64,000 bases of DNA from NCBI RefSeq assembly GCF_000243415.2, contig NZ_KI912270.1, positions 186,001 through 250,000 of the forward strand, given 5' to 3'. A program made the translations under genes and the position numbers. Every line of letters starts with the position of its first letter. The stretch's first letter is position 1. This DNA is from Mycolicibacterium tusciae JS617. GTDB taxonomy: Bacteria; Actinomycetota; Actinomycetes; Mycobacteriales; Mycobacteriaceae. Below are positions 26,438 to 34,975 of this stretch, piece after piece. Below the pieces are notes generated by a model. The model did no database searches and was not told where the DNA came from. It saw only the letters and a list, made by a program, of their open reading frames with translations.

Positions 26438-29083
26438 CTATACCGACAGTGCGATGTGATGGGCGCCGTCGACGCATGCGTACCGCTGCGGACTGCACGT
26501 CAGCACGATCACCTGACCGTCGCCGCCCACCGCGTTGAACACCGCGCCCATCTTCACCAGGCGATCGGCATCGGTGAATCCCAGCGCGTCGTCGATCACC
26601 ACCGGGACGGTGTCTTCCTTGGCCACCAGCGCCGCGCCGGCCAACCGGGCGACGATGCCCAGCTGCTCCTTCGCCCCGCCGGACAGCGAGTCGTACGGAA
26701 CGGTGCGGCCTGACAGCGTGCGGCTGCAGATCTTGAGGTCAGTGTCGATCTCGACCTCGAAACTGCTGCCGAAGACGAGGCGACCGAGCCGTTCCACCTC
26801 GCTGCGGAACGGGTCTACATAGCGCAGCCGAGTGGCGTCACGGTGCCGCGTGATCACCGAACGCAGCAGTTCCGCGGCCCGGGCGCGACGTTGCACCCGC
26901 AGGAACTCCGCCTCGGCGTGCTCGCGCTCGGTTTCCGCCGCGTCCAGTTGTGCCTTACGGCCTTCGGTGCCGTATACCTTCAGCTGCGTCGTCACCTCTC
27001 GCAACGACTCGGCCACCTCGTCGTGGCCGCGTCCCACCGCATCGGCTCGACGGGTGGCTTCGCCGAGCGCTGCAGCGACTTGGTCGGGTGCGGCGCCCGC
27101 CAGCTCGGCACTGAGCCCGGCGACGAGGGCGTTCGCGCGGCGCAGCTCTTCGGAGTGTGCCGCGGCCTTGGCGGTCAACTCTTCATCGGTGGTCGTCGCC
27201 CGCTGTCGCGCCAGCTGGTCGCGCGCCATCGCGACCTGCGCCTGCTCGGTGGCGAGTTTGTCGCGCAACAGCGCGGCGCGGGTTTCGCGCTCGCCCAACA
27301 GTTTTACCGCCGTTTCGGCAACTTTGCGATGCTTGTCGCAGTCCGCGATGGCTTGGGTAACGGCGGCCGTCGCCGCGTCGAGTTCGGCACGCGCCGCGTT
27401 CGGATCGGTTCCGAACAGGTCAGCGGTCGCGGGTTGACGGGCGGTCACCTCGGCCAACCGGGTCCGCAGCTGGTCAAGTGATGCGTCACCCGTCAGCGCC
27501 TCGATACGGGCACCGAGCCGGTCCCGCGTTGTCATCAAACGTTGACGCCGCTGGTCGAGACTGCGGGCGGCGGCCACATCGGCGACACCGCCTTTCGTCA
27601 GCGCTGCCGCCAGAGCCTGCTGGGCGGCATCCAGTTTGGCCTGCGTGTCCGACGCCGGCGTGCCCGGCGCCAGGCGCGCGGTCAGTACACCCGGGACTTC
27701 GATGTCGGTCTGCGCGCTGACACTCGTCGACCATGACTCGCCCGCCGCGAGCGCGCGCAATTCGCCGTCCAGGCGCACCTCGATGTCACCGAGTGCGACC
27801 AGTTCGATGTGAGCCGACACCAGCTCGACCTGCCCACGGGCCACATCGACCGCTGCGTTCGCGGTCTCGATGGTCCGCATTCCCTCGCCCGTCAGCGCGA
27901 TGCCCGCGAGCTCGGCATCGGTGCCGTCCAGATCGCGTTGTGTCCCAGCGATCTTGGCCAGTAGCGACGACAGCCGGTCGGCTTCGTCGCGGGCTGCCAG
28001 CTGATCCACATTTCGGCGGGCCGCTTCGGCGCGAGCCTGGGCGGTAGCCATCGCCTTGCGTGCCTGCTCGGCCACGGCATCGGCCGCCAGCTGCACCTCG
28101 GCGGCGGTGGTCAGCGCCTCGGCCGCTTCGACCGACGAGGCTTCGAGCTCGACGATCGCGGCGGCCCGCGCATCGATCCCCTCGACCAGCATGCGCCGGT
28201 CATTGCGCGCCGCAGCCGAATTGGCGCTGACGGCATCGGCGGCAGCTGCCACCTGCTGGGCCTGTTTGAGTTGGCCGGCCAGCGCGGCGACGGCGTCGGC
28301 AGCGGCATGGGCCGTCGCGAGCTGTTTCGAAGCGGCTGTGCGCTCGGCGGTCAGCTGAGCCAAGTCCGCGGTGAGTATCGCGTGCCGCCGGACCGCGTCA
28401 TCGACCTGGGCGATAGCCGCGGCGCTTCGGGCCAACTCCTCGTCGGCGGCGCGCAGCCGGCTCGTCGCGGCGGCCCACGCCCCGGTGGGACGGCCGGTTC
28501 TGGTGAAGTAGCCGAGGTACTCGGCTTCGATGCGGTCGACCAGCAGCGTGTCGGTTCCGCCGACGGCCGACGGCGAAGCGTCCGACAGTGCGACGGCCTC
28601 ACCCGCGGCCACGTCGAGCGCACGCGACAGCGCATCGCACCCGGACAGGTCGACCGCCGCTGTGGATGCCGACTGCAATACGCGCTGCGCCTGCCACAGG
28701 CAGGTGTCGACGGTCTCGTCCAGCATGGCCCGCACCCGGTCGTGCGCCTCGTCGCCCGTCAGCTGTTCGCGCCGCGGCGCCAGCACGGTCAGTTCGGTCT
28801 CACACCGCTTGTGAAACCGCTTGCGATAGACGAACCGGTAAGGGCCGGTGGAGATTTCGGCGGTGATTTCGGCACCCACATCGGCGTGCGTCGGCTTGAC
28901 CTGTTTGATTTCCTTCTTCGATGACCGGTCCTTGGCCTCCAGGAGCAGGTCAAGTGCCTCGATCATCGACGATTTGCCGATCTCGTTGGCGCCACTGACC
29001 ACGACAACGCCGCGGTCGGGAAACTCGACCTCGCGGTGCGTGATGCCGCGGTAGTTGGTCAAAACCATGCGGTGCAGCTTCAT
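26438..29083 (-). CDS. SbcC/RecN-like AAA ATPase with long coiled coil
   Basis: 881 residues. The N-terminus MKLHRMVLTNYRGITHREVEF opens like Rad50/SbcC/RecF proteins, with a degenerate Walker A GANEIGKSSMIEAL (about 31-44). A very Ala-, Glu- and Arg-rich middle (about 190-740) would be coiled coil; no CxxC zinc hook is visible in it. The C-terminus has the ABC signature YDSLSGGAKEQLGIVARLAG and Walker B VPVVIDDALGFTD. It overlaps its upstream partner, an SbcD-like nuclease, by 4 nt. The pair is probably an SMC-type ATPase and nuclease acting on DNA ends (counterparts recalled as Rv1278/Rv1277). No function is established. Confidence 0.85.
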   Translation of the reverse strand: MKLHRMVLTNYRGITHREVEFPDRGVVVVSGANEIGKSSMIEALDLLLEAKDRSSKKEIKQVKPTHADVGAEITAEISTGPYRFVYRKRFHKRCETELTVLAPRREQLTGDEAHDRVRAMLDETVDTCLWQAQRVLQSASTAAVDLSGCDALSRALDVAAGEAVALSDASPSAVGGTDTLLVDRIEAEYLGYFTRTGRPTGAWAAATSRLRAADEELARSAAAIAQVDDAVRRHAILTADLAQLTAERTAASKQLATAHAAADAVAALAGQLKQAQQVAAAADAVSANSAAARNDRRMLVEGIDARAAAIVELEASSVEAAEALTTAAEVQLAADAVAEQARKAMATAQARAEAARRNVDQLAARDEADRLSSLLAKIAGTQRDLDGTDAELAGIALTGEGMRTIETANAAVDVARGQVELVSAHIELVALGDIEVRLDGELRALAAGESWSTSVSAQTDIEVPGVLTARLAPGTPASDTQAKLDAAQQALAAALTKGGVADVAAARSLDQRRQRLMTTRDRLGARIEALTGDASLDQLRTRLAEVTARQPATADLFGTDPNAARAELDAATAAVTQAIADCDKHRKVAETAVKLLGERETRAALLRDKLATEQAQVAMARDQLARQRATTTDEELTAKAAAHSEELRRANALVAGLSAELAGAAPDQVAAALGEATRRADAVGRGHDEVAESLREVTTQLKVYGTEGRKAQLDAAETEREHAEAEFLRVQRRARAAELLRSVITRHRDATRLRYVDPFRSEVERLGRLVFGSSFEVEIDTDLKICSRTLSGRTVPYDSLSGGAKEQLGIVARLAGAALVAKEDTVPVVIDDALGFTDADRLVKMGAVFNAVGGDGQVIVLTCSPQRYACVDGAHHIALSV

Positions 29084-30228
29084 GCCACACCCCTGTCGGC
29101 CAGGCGCAGCAGCAGAGCCAGTGCGGCACGCGCGTCGTCACCGTCGTCACCGTCGGACCGCGCGACGGTGACCAACTCGTCGACCGCCGCTGCGGCGAAT
29201 CCACCGATCCCGAGGTTGTCGAACTCGCCGTCGGCGGGTGTCACCGCGATATCGGACTGCTTGTCCCACAGGCTGAGTGCCGCGAAGAGGCGCGAGTACT
29301 TGTCCAGACACGCATCGAGCGCCGCCTTGTCGGTCACCGTCAGTGAACCGGTCAGTCCGATTCGCACCACGGTGCGTTCCTTCTCCGGCATGAGATCCAG
29401 GTTGAGGTCCAGGTCGGCGATGTCACGGCTGCTGTCAACGGAACGGCGAAGCGTCACGAACCGCCACCGGCCCACCTTGTGGGGTTCGACCCGCACGGGC
29501 CCGCCGGGGTCGGCCTCGTCGAGATCGACGACCAGTACATGACCGGGATCGGACTCGATGTCGTCGTAGTTGGTGACCTCCGGCGAGCCCGAGTACCAGA
29601 TGCGGCCGGTGGAACCGACCTGCATGCGAGAGTGCTTGTCCCCCAACGCCACATAATGCACCGCACCGCGGGCGACGGCGGCCTCCAGTGCCGCCAGCCG
29701 AATCAGCGACGGTCGGTCCTTGTCGGGAACGAAGATGTCGACGCCGCCGTGGCCGACGACGATGCGAGCCACGCCGTCGGCCGGCAGGTCGTCGAGGACC
29801 GCGGCGACTGGATCTGCGCATGGCGCCTTGGACGTCCACGGCGCCGCCACCAGAGCCAGGCCCGGCCGTACCTCGTGAACGCCCGGGCGATCGAGAACCG
29901 TCACGTTGTCCGGGCACTCGGCGACGAACAGCGCGCTGGTGTAAATCGACGACGCGTCAAGCGGATCGTGATTGCCCGGCAGCAGATACACCGGCACGCC
30001 GATGCCACGCATCGCCTCCAACGACTGGCTGACGTCCCTTGGTGCGAGTTGGTTGTGTTCGAAGACGTCGCCCGCCACGACGACGAACTCGGCACCGGTG
30101 TCTGCGGCCAGCTTGTTCAGCCCGGCGACGGCATCACGACGCGCGGCCGAATAGCGCGGCTGCGCCTCGCCGTTGAGGAAGTAGCGGGTCATGCCGAGCT
30201 GCCAGTCTGCGGTGTGTATGAATCGCAT
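29080..30228 (-). CDS. SbcD-like metallophosphoesterase (Mre11/SbcD family)
   Basis: 382 residues. Calcineurin-like phosphoesterase motifs appear in order: FIHTADWQLG (D-x-H type site with His5 and Asp8), VVAGDVFEHNQL (Asp), LLPGNHDPLD (Asn-His), VVGHGGVD (His) and ALGDKHSRM (His). This is the Mre11/SbcD active-site set for Mn-dependent nucleases. The C-terminal part has a capping region (VEPHKVGRWRFVTL). The next gene, overlapping by 4 nt, encodes the SbcC-like ATPase, so they should form one complex. Overall size and order match the recalled Rv1277. Confidence 0.87.
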   Translation of the reverse strand: MRFIHTADWQLGMTRYFLNGEAQPRYSAARRDAVAGLNKLAADTGAEFVVVAGDVFEHNQLAPRDVSQSLEAMRGIGVPVYLLPGNHDPLDASSIYTSALFVAECPDNVTVLDRPGVHEVRPGLALVAAPWTSKAPCADPVAAVLDDLPADGVARIVVGHGGVDIFVPDKDRPSLIRLAALEAAVARGAVHYVALGDKHSRMQVGSTGRIWYSGSPEVTNYDDIESDPGHVLVVDLDEADPGGPVRVEPHKVGRWRFVTLRRSVDSSRDIADLDLNLDLMPEKERTVVRIGLTGSLTVTDKAALDACLDKYSRLFAALSLWDKQSDIAVTPADGEFDNLGIGGFAAAAVDELVTVARSDGDDGDDARAALALLLRLADRGVA

Positions 30229-30323
30229 CTCGGACCATCCCCTCTACTCGGTCTTTGCCAGGCATCGCGAGTGTAGGTCCGGCCGCCGACAAGTCCGGTG
30301 AGGCGCGACGCGCCCGGGACGGT

Positions 30324-31553
30324 TCATCGACGGGATTCGAGCAGCGTCTGGCCCAGATATCCGGTGGGCGTTCCGACACCGGGCAGGACCGCGAACGTGG
30401 CCGATCCGATGGTGGCGATCCACTGGTTGAGCGCGTCGGCGGCCGCGAGCCGCTCTTGGACCGGGACGAATTGGCGCGCGGGGTCACGCTGATAGGACGC
30501 GAAGATGAGCCCACTGTCGGTGGTGCGACCTTCACCGGGTTGATCGTCGTAGTTGTACGGCCTGCGCAGGAACTGCTCGTCGTCGGTGCGGTGCCGGGCC
30601 AGCGCGATGTGGGCGTTCGGCGGAATGACCGGTATCCCGTCGACGGCGGCATCCAGGTCGGGCACGTCGGACTCCATTCGACCGGTCAGCGGAGCGCCGT
30701 TATCCAGGCGTCGACCGACAGTGAGTTCCTTGCTCGCACGGTCGAGTTCGTCCCACGTGTCCATCTCCGCGCGGATCCGCCGGACGATGACAACGGTGCC
30801 GCCGGTGAACCACGGCATCGATGCACGGTCGTCCCAGACGTACCGGTCGAGGGCCTGCTCGTCAGCCAGGTTCGTCGTCCCATCGACCTGCCCCATCAGG
30901 TTGCGCATGCTGCCGCCCGGACGGTCCGAACCGTGAGCATTGCGGAAGCCGCTCTGCCGCCAGCGTCGGCGCGTCATGGAGCGGACATTCTTCAGCAGCA
31001 CCCGGCCGGCATGCGCGATGGCGACGGGATCGTCAGCGCAGATCTGCAGGAGCAGATCACCCCCGCACCATGCCGGTTCCAGCCGGTCGGTGCGGAAAGC
31101 GGGCAGATCGGTCACCGATTCCGGGCGCAGATGCGCCAGCCCCGCGCGGTCGAACACCGCAGGCCCGAGTCCCACGGTGACGGTGAGACGCGCAGGCCGC
31201 ATCGCGAGCTCGGGTTCGGTGTCGGCCAGTGCGGGTTCGCCCTGGGTGAGCCGCGCCGCGTCCGACGTCCAGAGCTTCAGGACGGCGGTCAGCGTTTCGC
31301 GAGCACTTCGACCGGCTTGCCGTTTCAGATCGAGTGCGACGAACAAGGCGTGCGCCTGCGGGGGCGTGGCGACGCCGCTCTGATGCCTGCCATAGAACGG
31401 TTCGGCGGCCGTTCCGAATTCGTCTGCCGGGACGGCGGATTGCGCCGCCCCGCACTGCGTGAGCGCGGCACCCGCGGCCACGGCGGCGGCACCTCCGGTC
31501 AGCAGGCGCCGCCGGTTGATCCCCAACGCCTTCGGAGCGTTCATCTCACCCAT
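30324..31553 (-). CDS. Tat-exported DyP-type (EfeB-like) heme peroxidase
   Basis: 409 residues. The N-terminus has a twin-arginine signal (NRRRLLTGGAAAVAAGAALTQCG, in residues 13-35), so the folded protein is exported. The DyP hallmark GQVDGTTN (221-228) holds the distal Asp224, and NAHIALAR places the probable proximal heme His at 315, with the conserved Arg nearby (RRP, about 330). Members reduce peroxides and some release iron from heme. Here it lies directly after a PCu(A)C copper chaperone and a PepSY protein on the same strand. ATG 31553 and 31544 are both possible starts. A copper or heme link is inferred from context. Confidence 0.88.
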   Translation of the reverse strand: MGEMNAPKALGINRRRLLTGGAAAVAAGAALTQCGAAQSAVPADEFGTAAEPFYGRHQSGVATPPQAHALFVALDLKRQAGRSARETLTAVLKLWTSDAARLTQGEPALADTEPELAMRPARLTVTVGLGPAVFDRAGLAHLRPESVTDLPAFRTDRLEPAWCGGDLLLQICADDPVAIAHAGRVLLKNVRSMTRRRWRQSGFRNAHGSDRPGGSMRNLMGQVDGTTNLADEQALDRYVWDDRASMPWFTGGTVVIVRRIRAEMDTWDELDRASKELTVGRRLDNGAPLTGRMESDVPDLDAAVDGIPVIPPNAHIALARHRTDDEQFLRRPYNYDDQPGEGRTTDSGLIFASYQRDPARQFVPVQERLAAADALNQWIATIGSATFAVLPGVGTPTGYLGQTLLESRR

Positions 31554-31556
31554 GGC

Positions 31557-32084
31557 CTAGTGATGCCCTCCGCCCGACCCAGCGCCACCCGGCGTGTATT
31601 CCTCGTCGGCACCGGCGAAGTCGCGGATCTGCGCGGTCACCGGCAGTGACGAGCCGTCCTCGAATACGACGGTCAGCGACACATCGGCACCCGGCTGCAG
31701 CGGCTGTTTGAGGTCCATCAACATCAGATGGTCACCGCCCGGAATCAACTCGCGCGAACCGCCCGCAGGCACCTCGAGTCCACCTGCCTTGGGACGCATC
31801 GTCATCGCACCCGTGGCATCGGGCACGACCTCGTGAACCTCAACGTGTCCCGCGATCGGCGATTCACCGGACACGATGCGGGCCTCGTGGTCGCCCGTGT
31901 TGGAGATCGTGCCGAAGACCCCAGCCATCCCCGTCTCGGCCGCGCTCGCCCATTGATTCTCGATGGTCACAGTGGCCGCCATCGGCTCCTTGTGATCATC
32001 GGAGGATGCCGAACAGCCCGTCCCCAACAGTGCACACACCGCTAGCACCGCGCCGGTCGCCATTCGGATTCTGTTGTCAGGCAT
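31557..32084 (-). CDS. PCu(A)C-type copper chaperone lipoprotein
   Basis: 175 residues from ATG 32084. The lipobox LLGTGC gives a lipoprotein anchored outside the membrane. The PCu(A)C domain has the copper ligands H-x-n-M...H-x-M: GHVEVHEVVPDATGAMTM (in parts HVEVHE and GAMTM) and GGDHLMLMDL, matching the consensus. The tail GGAGSGGGHH may add metal affinity. Members carry Cu(I) to cytochrome oxidase or other exported copper users. The start overlaps the PepSY gene by 8 nt, and the DyP gene starts within 4 bp of its stop, so the three are an operon. The longer frame to 32186 lies inside the PepSY gene and is rejected. Confidence 0.9.
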   Translation of the reverse strand: MPDNRIRMATGAVLAVCALLGTGCSASSDDHKEPMAATVTIENQWASAAETGMAGVFGTISNTGDHEARIVSGESPIAGHVEVHEVVPDATGAMTMRPKAGGLEVPAGGSRELIPGGDHLMLMDLKQPLQPGADVSLTVVFEDGSSLPVTAQIRDFAGADEEYTPGGAGSGGGHH

Positions 32085-33618
32085 ATGCCTTCGCCTCCTC
32101 GGCATCGTCGGTAACGTCAGGTTGGTGCGTTTGACGCCACTTGGCGAGCACGGCTTCCACCCCCAGCACGACGAGAAGCGATACACCGAACACCGGGAAC
32201 AACAGACCGAGAACCACAGCGGCCACCGACACCGCGACCACAGCGCGCCTCGGCGTGTCGGCGCGGGTGCCTGCGGTGACCGGACCCGGCAATCCGCTAC
32301 GACCCGAAGGGCGTCGGTTCCACCACATCAGCAGTCCGGTCAGCGCACTGACGAGCACGCCGAGGCACGCGATGGTCGCCGAGATTCGGGTCAGCAATCC
32401 GAATTGGTGGCCCATGTGCATCGCGATACCGAAACTCGTCAGCCGCGATAGCGCTCCCTCATGTTCGGCGGTGGCGTTGGTGATCGTGCGCCCGGTGAAC
32501 TGGTTGAGATACAGGGTGCGTTGCTCCGAAAGTTTCTGCGGCCACGCGTTGACCACGGTGTAGCTGCCGTACCGCGTTTCGCCGTTCTCGGTCACGTCCG
32601 ACGGCGGGATGATCGCGTAACCCGGAACCATGTGTTCGCCCTTGGCGAGCCTGTCTACGTCATCGAATGACAGGCGGCCAGGCACGGGACCGTCTGTGGC
32701 TGATGCGTAGACCGGATCGTCGGTCGCCGCCCAGGCGATGCGCCGGCCCAGTCGGTCGTAGTCACCCATCGTCGCGGGCGTCGAGGGTGCGTCGATTTCG
32801 GTCGAGGGGGCGACGGCGTCCGAAACAGCGCGCCAGTTCTCACCCCAATACCGCGACCACGTCAAACCCGAGAGCACGTAGCAGATGAGGACGACCGCCA
32901 TCACCACGCCGGTGAGCGCGTGCAGATCGCGCCACCGGATCCGGCCACCCTTGCGCCATCGGATCTTCAGCAGCGGCTTCGTCGCCTCGATCGCCCTGGG
33001 CCACCACAGAAATATCCCGCTGGCCATCAGCACGAGGATCCATCCGGCCGTGAGTTCCATCCAGAGATTTCCGACCCCGACTGCAATCGTGGCGTCGGGA
33101 TAGGCGGACGGCGAGATCAGGTGTCCGAGTGAGGGTAGGTGCACCTGCGGACCGTCGTTGCCGAACAGTCGGTGCAACTGATTGGCCCACCCGACGAGGC
33201 CGGACAGCTCAGTGAGGTGTCCGAGATAGCGCCCCGTGTGCGGGTCGACGAAGACCTGGGTGAGGTTGCCTTCACCGGCGGGTAGCGAGAGGGCATCCGG
33301 AGGCAGAAAGTCGACCCGCGTCGACTGGCCCGCCCCGGCGGGTGGCGTCACGGCGTCGAGGGTGTAGCCCTGACCGACGTTTCGCTCGGCGACGGCGATC
33401 TGGTCATCGATCCGAACCGTCTCAGGTCCTTCGGCGACGACGTACAGATCGCGATTCAGCCAATCGTTGAGCGGTTGGGTGTAGAGGATCACCAGCCCAG
33501 AACACGCGAGCAGCACCAATGCCGGTGCGGCGAAAAGGCCTACCCAGAAATGCAGTCTCCAGATGCGCCTGAGCGCAGCCGCATCGGCGCGGCGCGTCAC
33601 GCTGGTCGGCGTGCTCAT
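32077..33618 (-). CDS. PepSY-associated membrane protein (PepSY_TM family)
   Basis: 513 residues. It has four main spans: about 24-46 (FWVGLFAAPALVLLACSGLVIL), about 188-210 (ELTAGWILVLMASGIFLWW), about 244-262 and about 397-420 (ISATIACLGVLVSALTGLLMWW), plus a last pair near 455-485. Family motifs RRIWRLHFWVGLF, W-x-RDLHALTGV and IAMHMGHQFGLL carry the conserved histidines of the PepSY_TM family, thought to bind heme or act with ferric/metal reduction. It leads the operon with PCu(A)C and DyP. No substrate can be read. 170 bp separate it from the small membrane gene upstream. Confidence 0.87.
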   Translation of the reverse strand: MSTPTSVTRRADAAALRRIWRLHFWVGLFAAPALVLLACSGLVILYTQPLNDWLNRDLYVVAEGPETVRIDDQIAVAERNVGQGYTLDAVTPPAGAGQSTRVDFLPPDALSLPAGEGNLTQVFVDPHTGRYLGHLTELSGLVGWANQLHRLFGNDGPQVHLPSLGHLISPSAYPDATIAVGVGNLWMELTAGWILVLMASGIFLWWPRAIEATKPLLKIRWRKGGRIRWRDLHALTGVVMAVVLICYVLSGLTWSRYWGENWRAVSDAVAPSTEIDAPSTPATMGDYDRLGRRIAWAATDDPVYASATDGPVPGRLSFDDVDRLAKGEHMVPGYAIIPPSDVTENGETRYGSYTVVNAWPQKLSEQRTLYLNQFTGRTITNATAEHEGALSRLTSFGIAMHMGHQFGLLTRISATIACLGVLVSALTGLLMWWNRRPSGRSGLPGPVTAGTRADTPRRAVVAVSVAAVVLGLLFPVFGVSLLVVLGVEAVLAKWRQTHQPDVTDDAEEAKAYA

Positions 33619-33787
33619 CGAAGACTGCCAAGCACGAAGAATGGTGTGTTGAGCACCTGATCACTTCCTTAGATCAGATCAAGCAAGAAGAGGGAACCTG
33701 TTGCAGCGCATTGATTTTCCGCTGAGACAACAGAACGTCAGCGAGAACTCAACCGAGGGCTTCGCTGGTGTGTGAAGAGTTGGACCG

Positions 33788-34333
33788 CTATGCGGCCAGC
33801 GCTGCGCGCCGTGGGGGCGCGCGCATGCCGAGGCCCGAACAACGCAGCACCGACTGTGCGACAACCTCACTGGTCGCCAGCGGCAACATCCGTGCAGCAG
33901 GCCTCGATGCTGCGATCGAGAACAGTCGCAGCCAGCACAGCACCGACTCGCACACGACGTAGAGGTGTTCGACGGAGTTGATTGCGACGCCGAGGATCAC
34001 GGCGGCGGCGAGATGCGCCGCGGCCATCGATGGCGTAACTGAAAGGGTGTCGCTGTGATGGTGTGCCGCCGACGCCATCAACGTGAGGTGACCGAGCGAC
34101 TGCGCGACGGTGAGCGCGCCGATCGCACTGAGCAGGCGACCGGGCCGGCTCTCGAGGGGCGCGGCGGACAGCACGGCGCCGACGATTGCGCATACGAGCA
34201 TCGCGGCGATCAACCGACCGCCCTGGGGTAGGACCCCGCCCGCGGCGGCGTGAGCACCGACCGTGACCACCGCCGAGCACGTCCCTATCAGGGCACCGCG
34301 CACCCAGCGCGCCCGTGACTTCGGCGTACTCAC
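33788..34333 (-). CDS. Small four-span membrane protein with histidine cluster, unknown
   Basis: 181 residues, not recognised. Four hydrophobic spans lie at about 10-30, 39-58, 66-86 and 103-128. A loop SAAHHHSD (about 89-96) and further His residues (GAHAAAG, GHLTLM, EHLYVVCESVLC) could bind metal. The C-terminal 45 residues are polar and Arg-rich, with cysteines. It is upstream of, and on the same strand as, PepSY, PCu(A)C and DyP, which suggests a related metal role. The gap 33619-33787 to PepSY contains no gene; it includes a small GATC-rich repeat (TTAGATCAGATCAA) of unknown meaning. Confidence 0.68.
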   Translation of the reverse strand: MSTPKSRARWVRGALIGTCSAVVTVGAHAAAGGVLPQGGRLIAAMLVCAIVGAVLSAAPLESRPGRLLSAIGALTVAQSLGHLTLMASAAHHHSDTLSVTPSMAAAHLAAAVILGVAINSVEHLYVVCESVLCWLRLFSIAASRPAARMLPLATSEVVAQSVLRCSGLGMRAPPRRAALAA

Positions 34334-34355
34334 GTGGCGAACCTTACCGTCGCTG

Positions 34356-34374
34356 CTACTACATGGCCTAGTAG
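34356..34374. promoter_or_regulatory. Inverted repeat CTACTA-N7-TAGTAG, candidate BlaI/CopY-type operator
   Basis: Perfect 6-bp arms (34356-34361 and 34369-34374) separated by CATGGCC, located 22 bp upstream of the minus-strand four-span membrane gene and 33 bp before the plus-strand phosphatase. TACTA/TAGTA dyads are typical of BlaI/MecI/CopY-family repressor sites, which in Gram-positives control beta-lactamase or copper genes. The regulator is not in the window. Confidence 0.45.
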
Positions 34375-34407
34375 ATCCGGTGATCGCACCACATCTACGG
34401 TGAGACG

Positions 34408-34935
34408 GTGAGCGACTCCTACCGCACGCTGCTGCTGCTTCGCCACGCCAAGTCGCAATACCCGCCGGGGGTGGCTGATCATGATCGGCCGCTCGCGCCG
34501 CGCGGTATCCGGGAGGCCGCGCTGGCCGGGGACTGGCTGCGTGCCCATGCGCCTGCGGTGGATGCGGTGCTGTGCTCGACGGCCACCCGCACCCGCGAAA
34601 CTCTGGAACGGACCCGCATCGATGCGCCTACGGAGTTCGTCGACCGCCTCTACGACGCCACACCCGGTGCGGTGATCGACGAAATCAACGGGGTCTCGTC
34701 ACGATTCGACTGCTCCGCAAAAAATGTGGCCACCCTGCTGGTCATCGGGCACGAGCCGACGATGTCCGCGTTGTCACTCGGACTGGCGACCGCGGACGGT
34801 AGCAACAGTGCTGCGGCCGAACGAATCTCGGAGAAGTTTCCGACCTCGTCGATCGCGGTCCTGCGTACCGGCGGGGACTGGAGTCAGCTCACACTGAACA
34901 GCGCCACGTTGGTCACGTTCCACGTGCCTCGATAA
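34408..34935 (+). CDS. SixA-like phosphohistidine phosphatase (histidine phosphatase superfamily)
   Basis: 175 residues from GTG 34408. LLLLRHAKSQYP (7-18) is the RHG-type catalytic motif with the phospho-acceptor His13, ERTRID and CSTATRTRETLE carry the second Arg, and LLVIGHEPTMS holds the second catalytic His. SixA removes phosphate from His in signalling proteins. The small single-domain size and the RHAKS form match SixA rather than phosphoglycerate mutase. Counterpart recalled as Rv1276c, also between lprC and the SbcD-like gene. Confidence 0.87.
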   Translation: MSDSYRTLLLLRHAKSQYPPGVADHDRPLAPRGIREAALAGDWLRAHAPAVDAVLCSTATRTRETLERTRIDAPTEFVDRLYDATPGAVIDEINGVSSRFDCSAKNVATLLVIGHEPTMSALSLGLATADGSNSAAAERISEKFPTSSIAVLRTGGDWSQLTLNSATLVTFHVPR

Positions 34936-34975
34936 ATGCTCTTCGCGCAGGCGCTCATCGCCGCTAGCCCCCGGC

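Noticed and set aside
33619..33787. GATC-rich repeat before the PepSY gene as an IdeR iron box
   Set aside because: The sequence TTAGATCAGATCAA does not match the IdeR 19-bp dyad TTAGGTTAGGCTAACCTAA closely enough.
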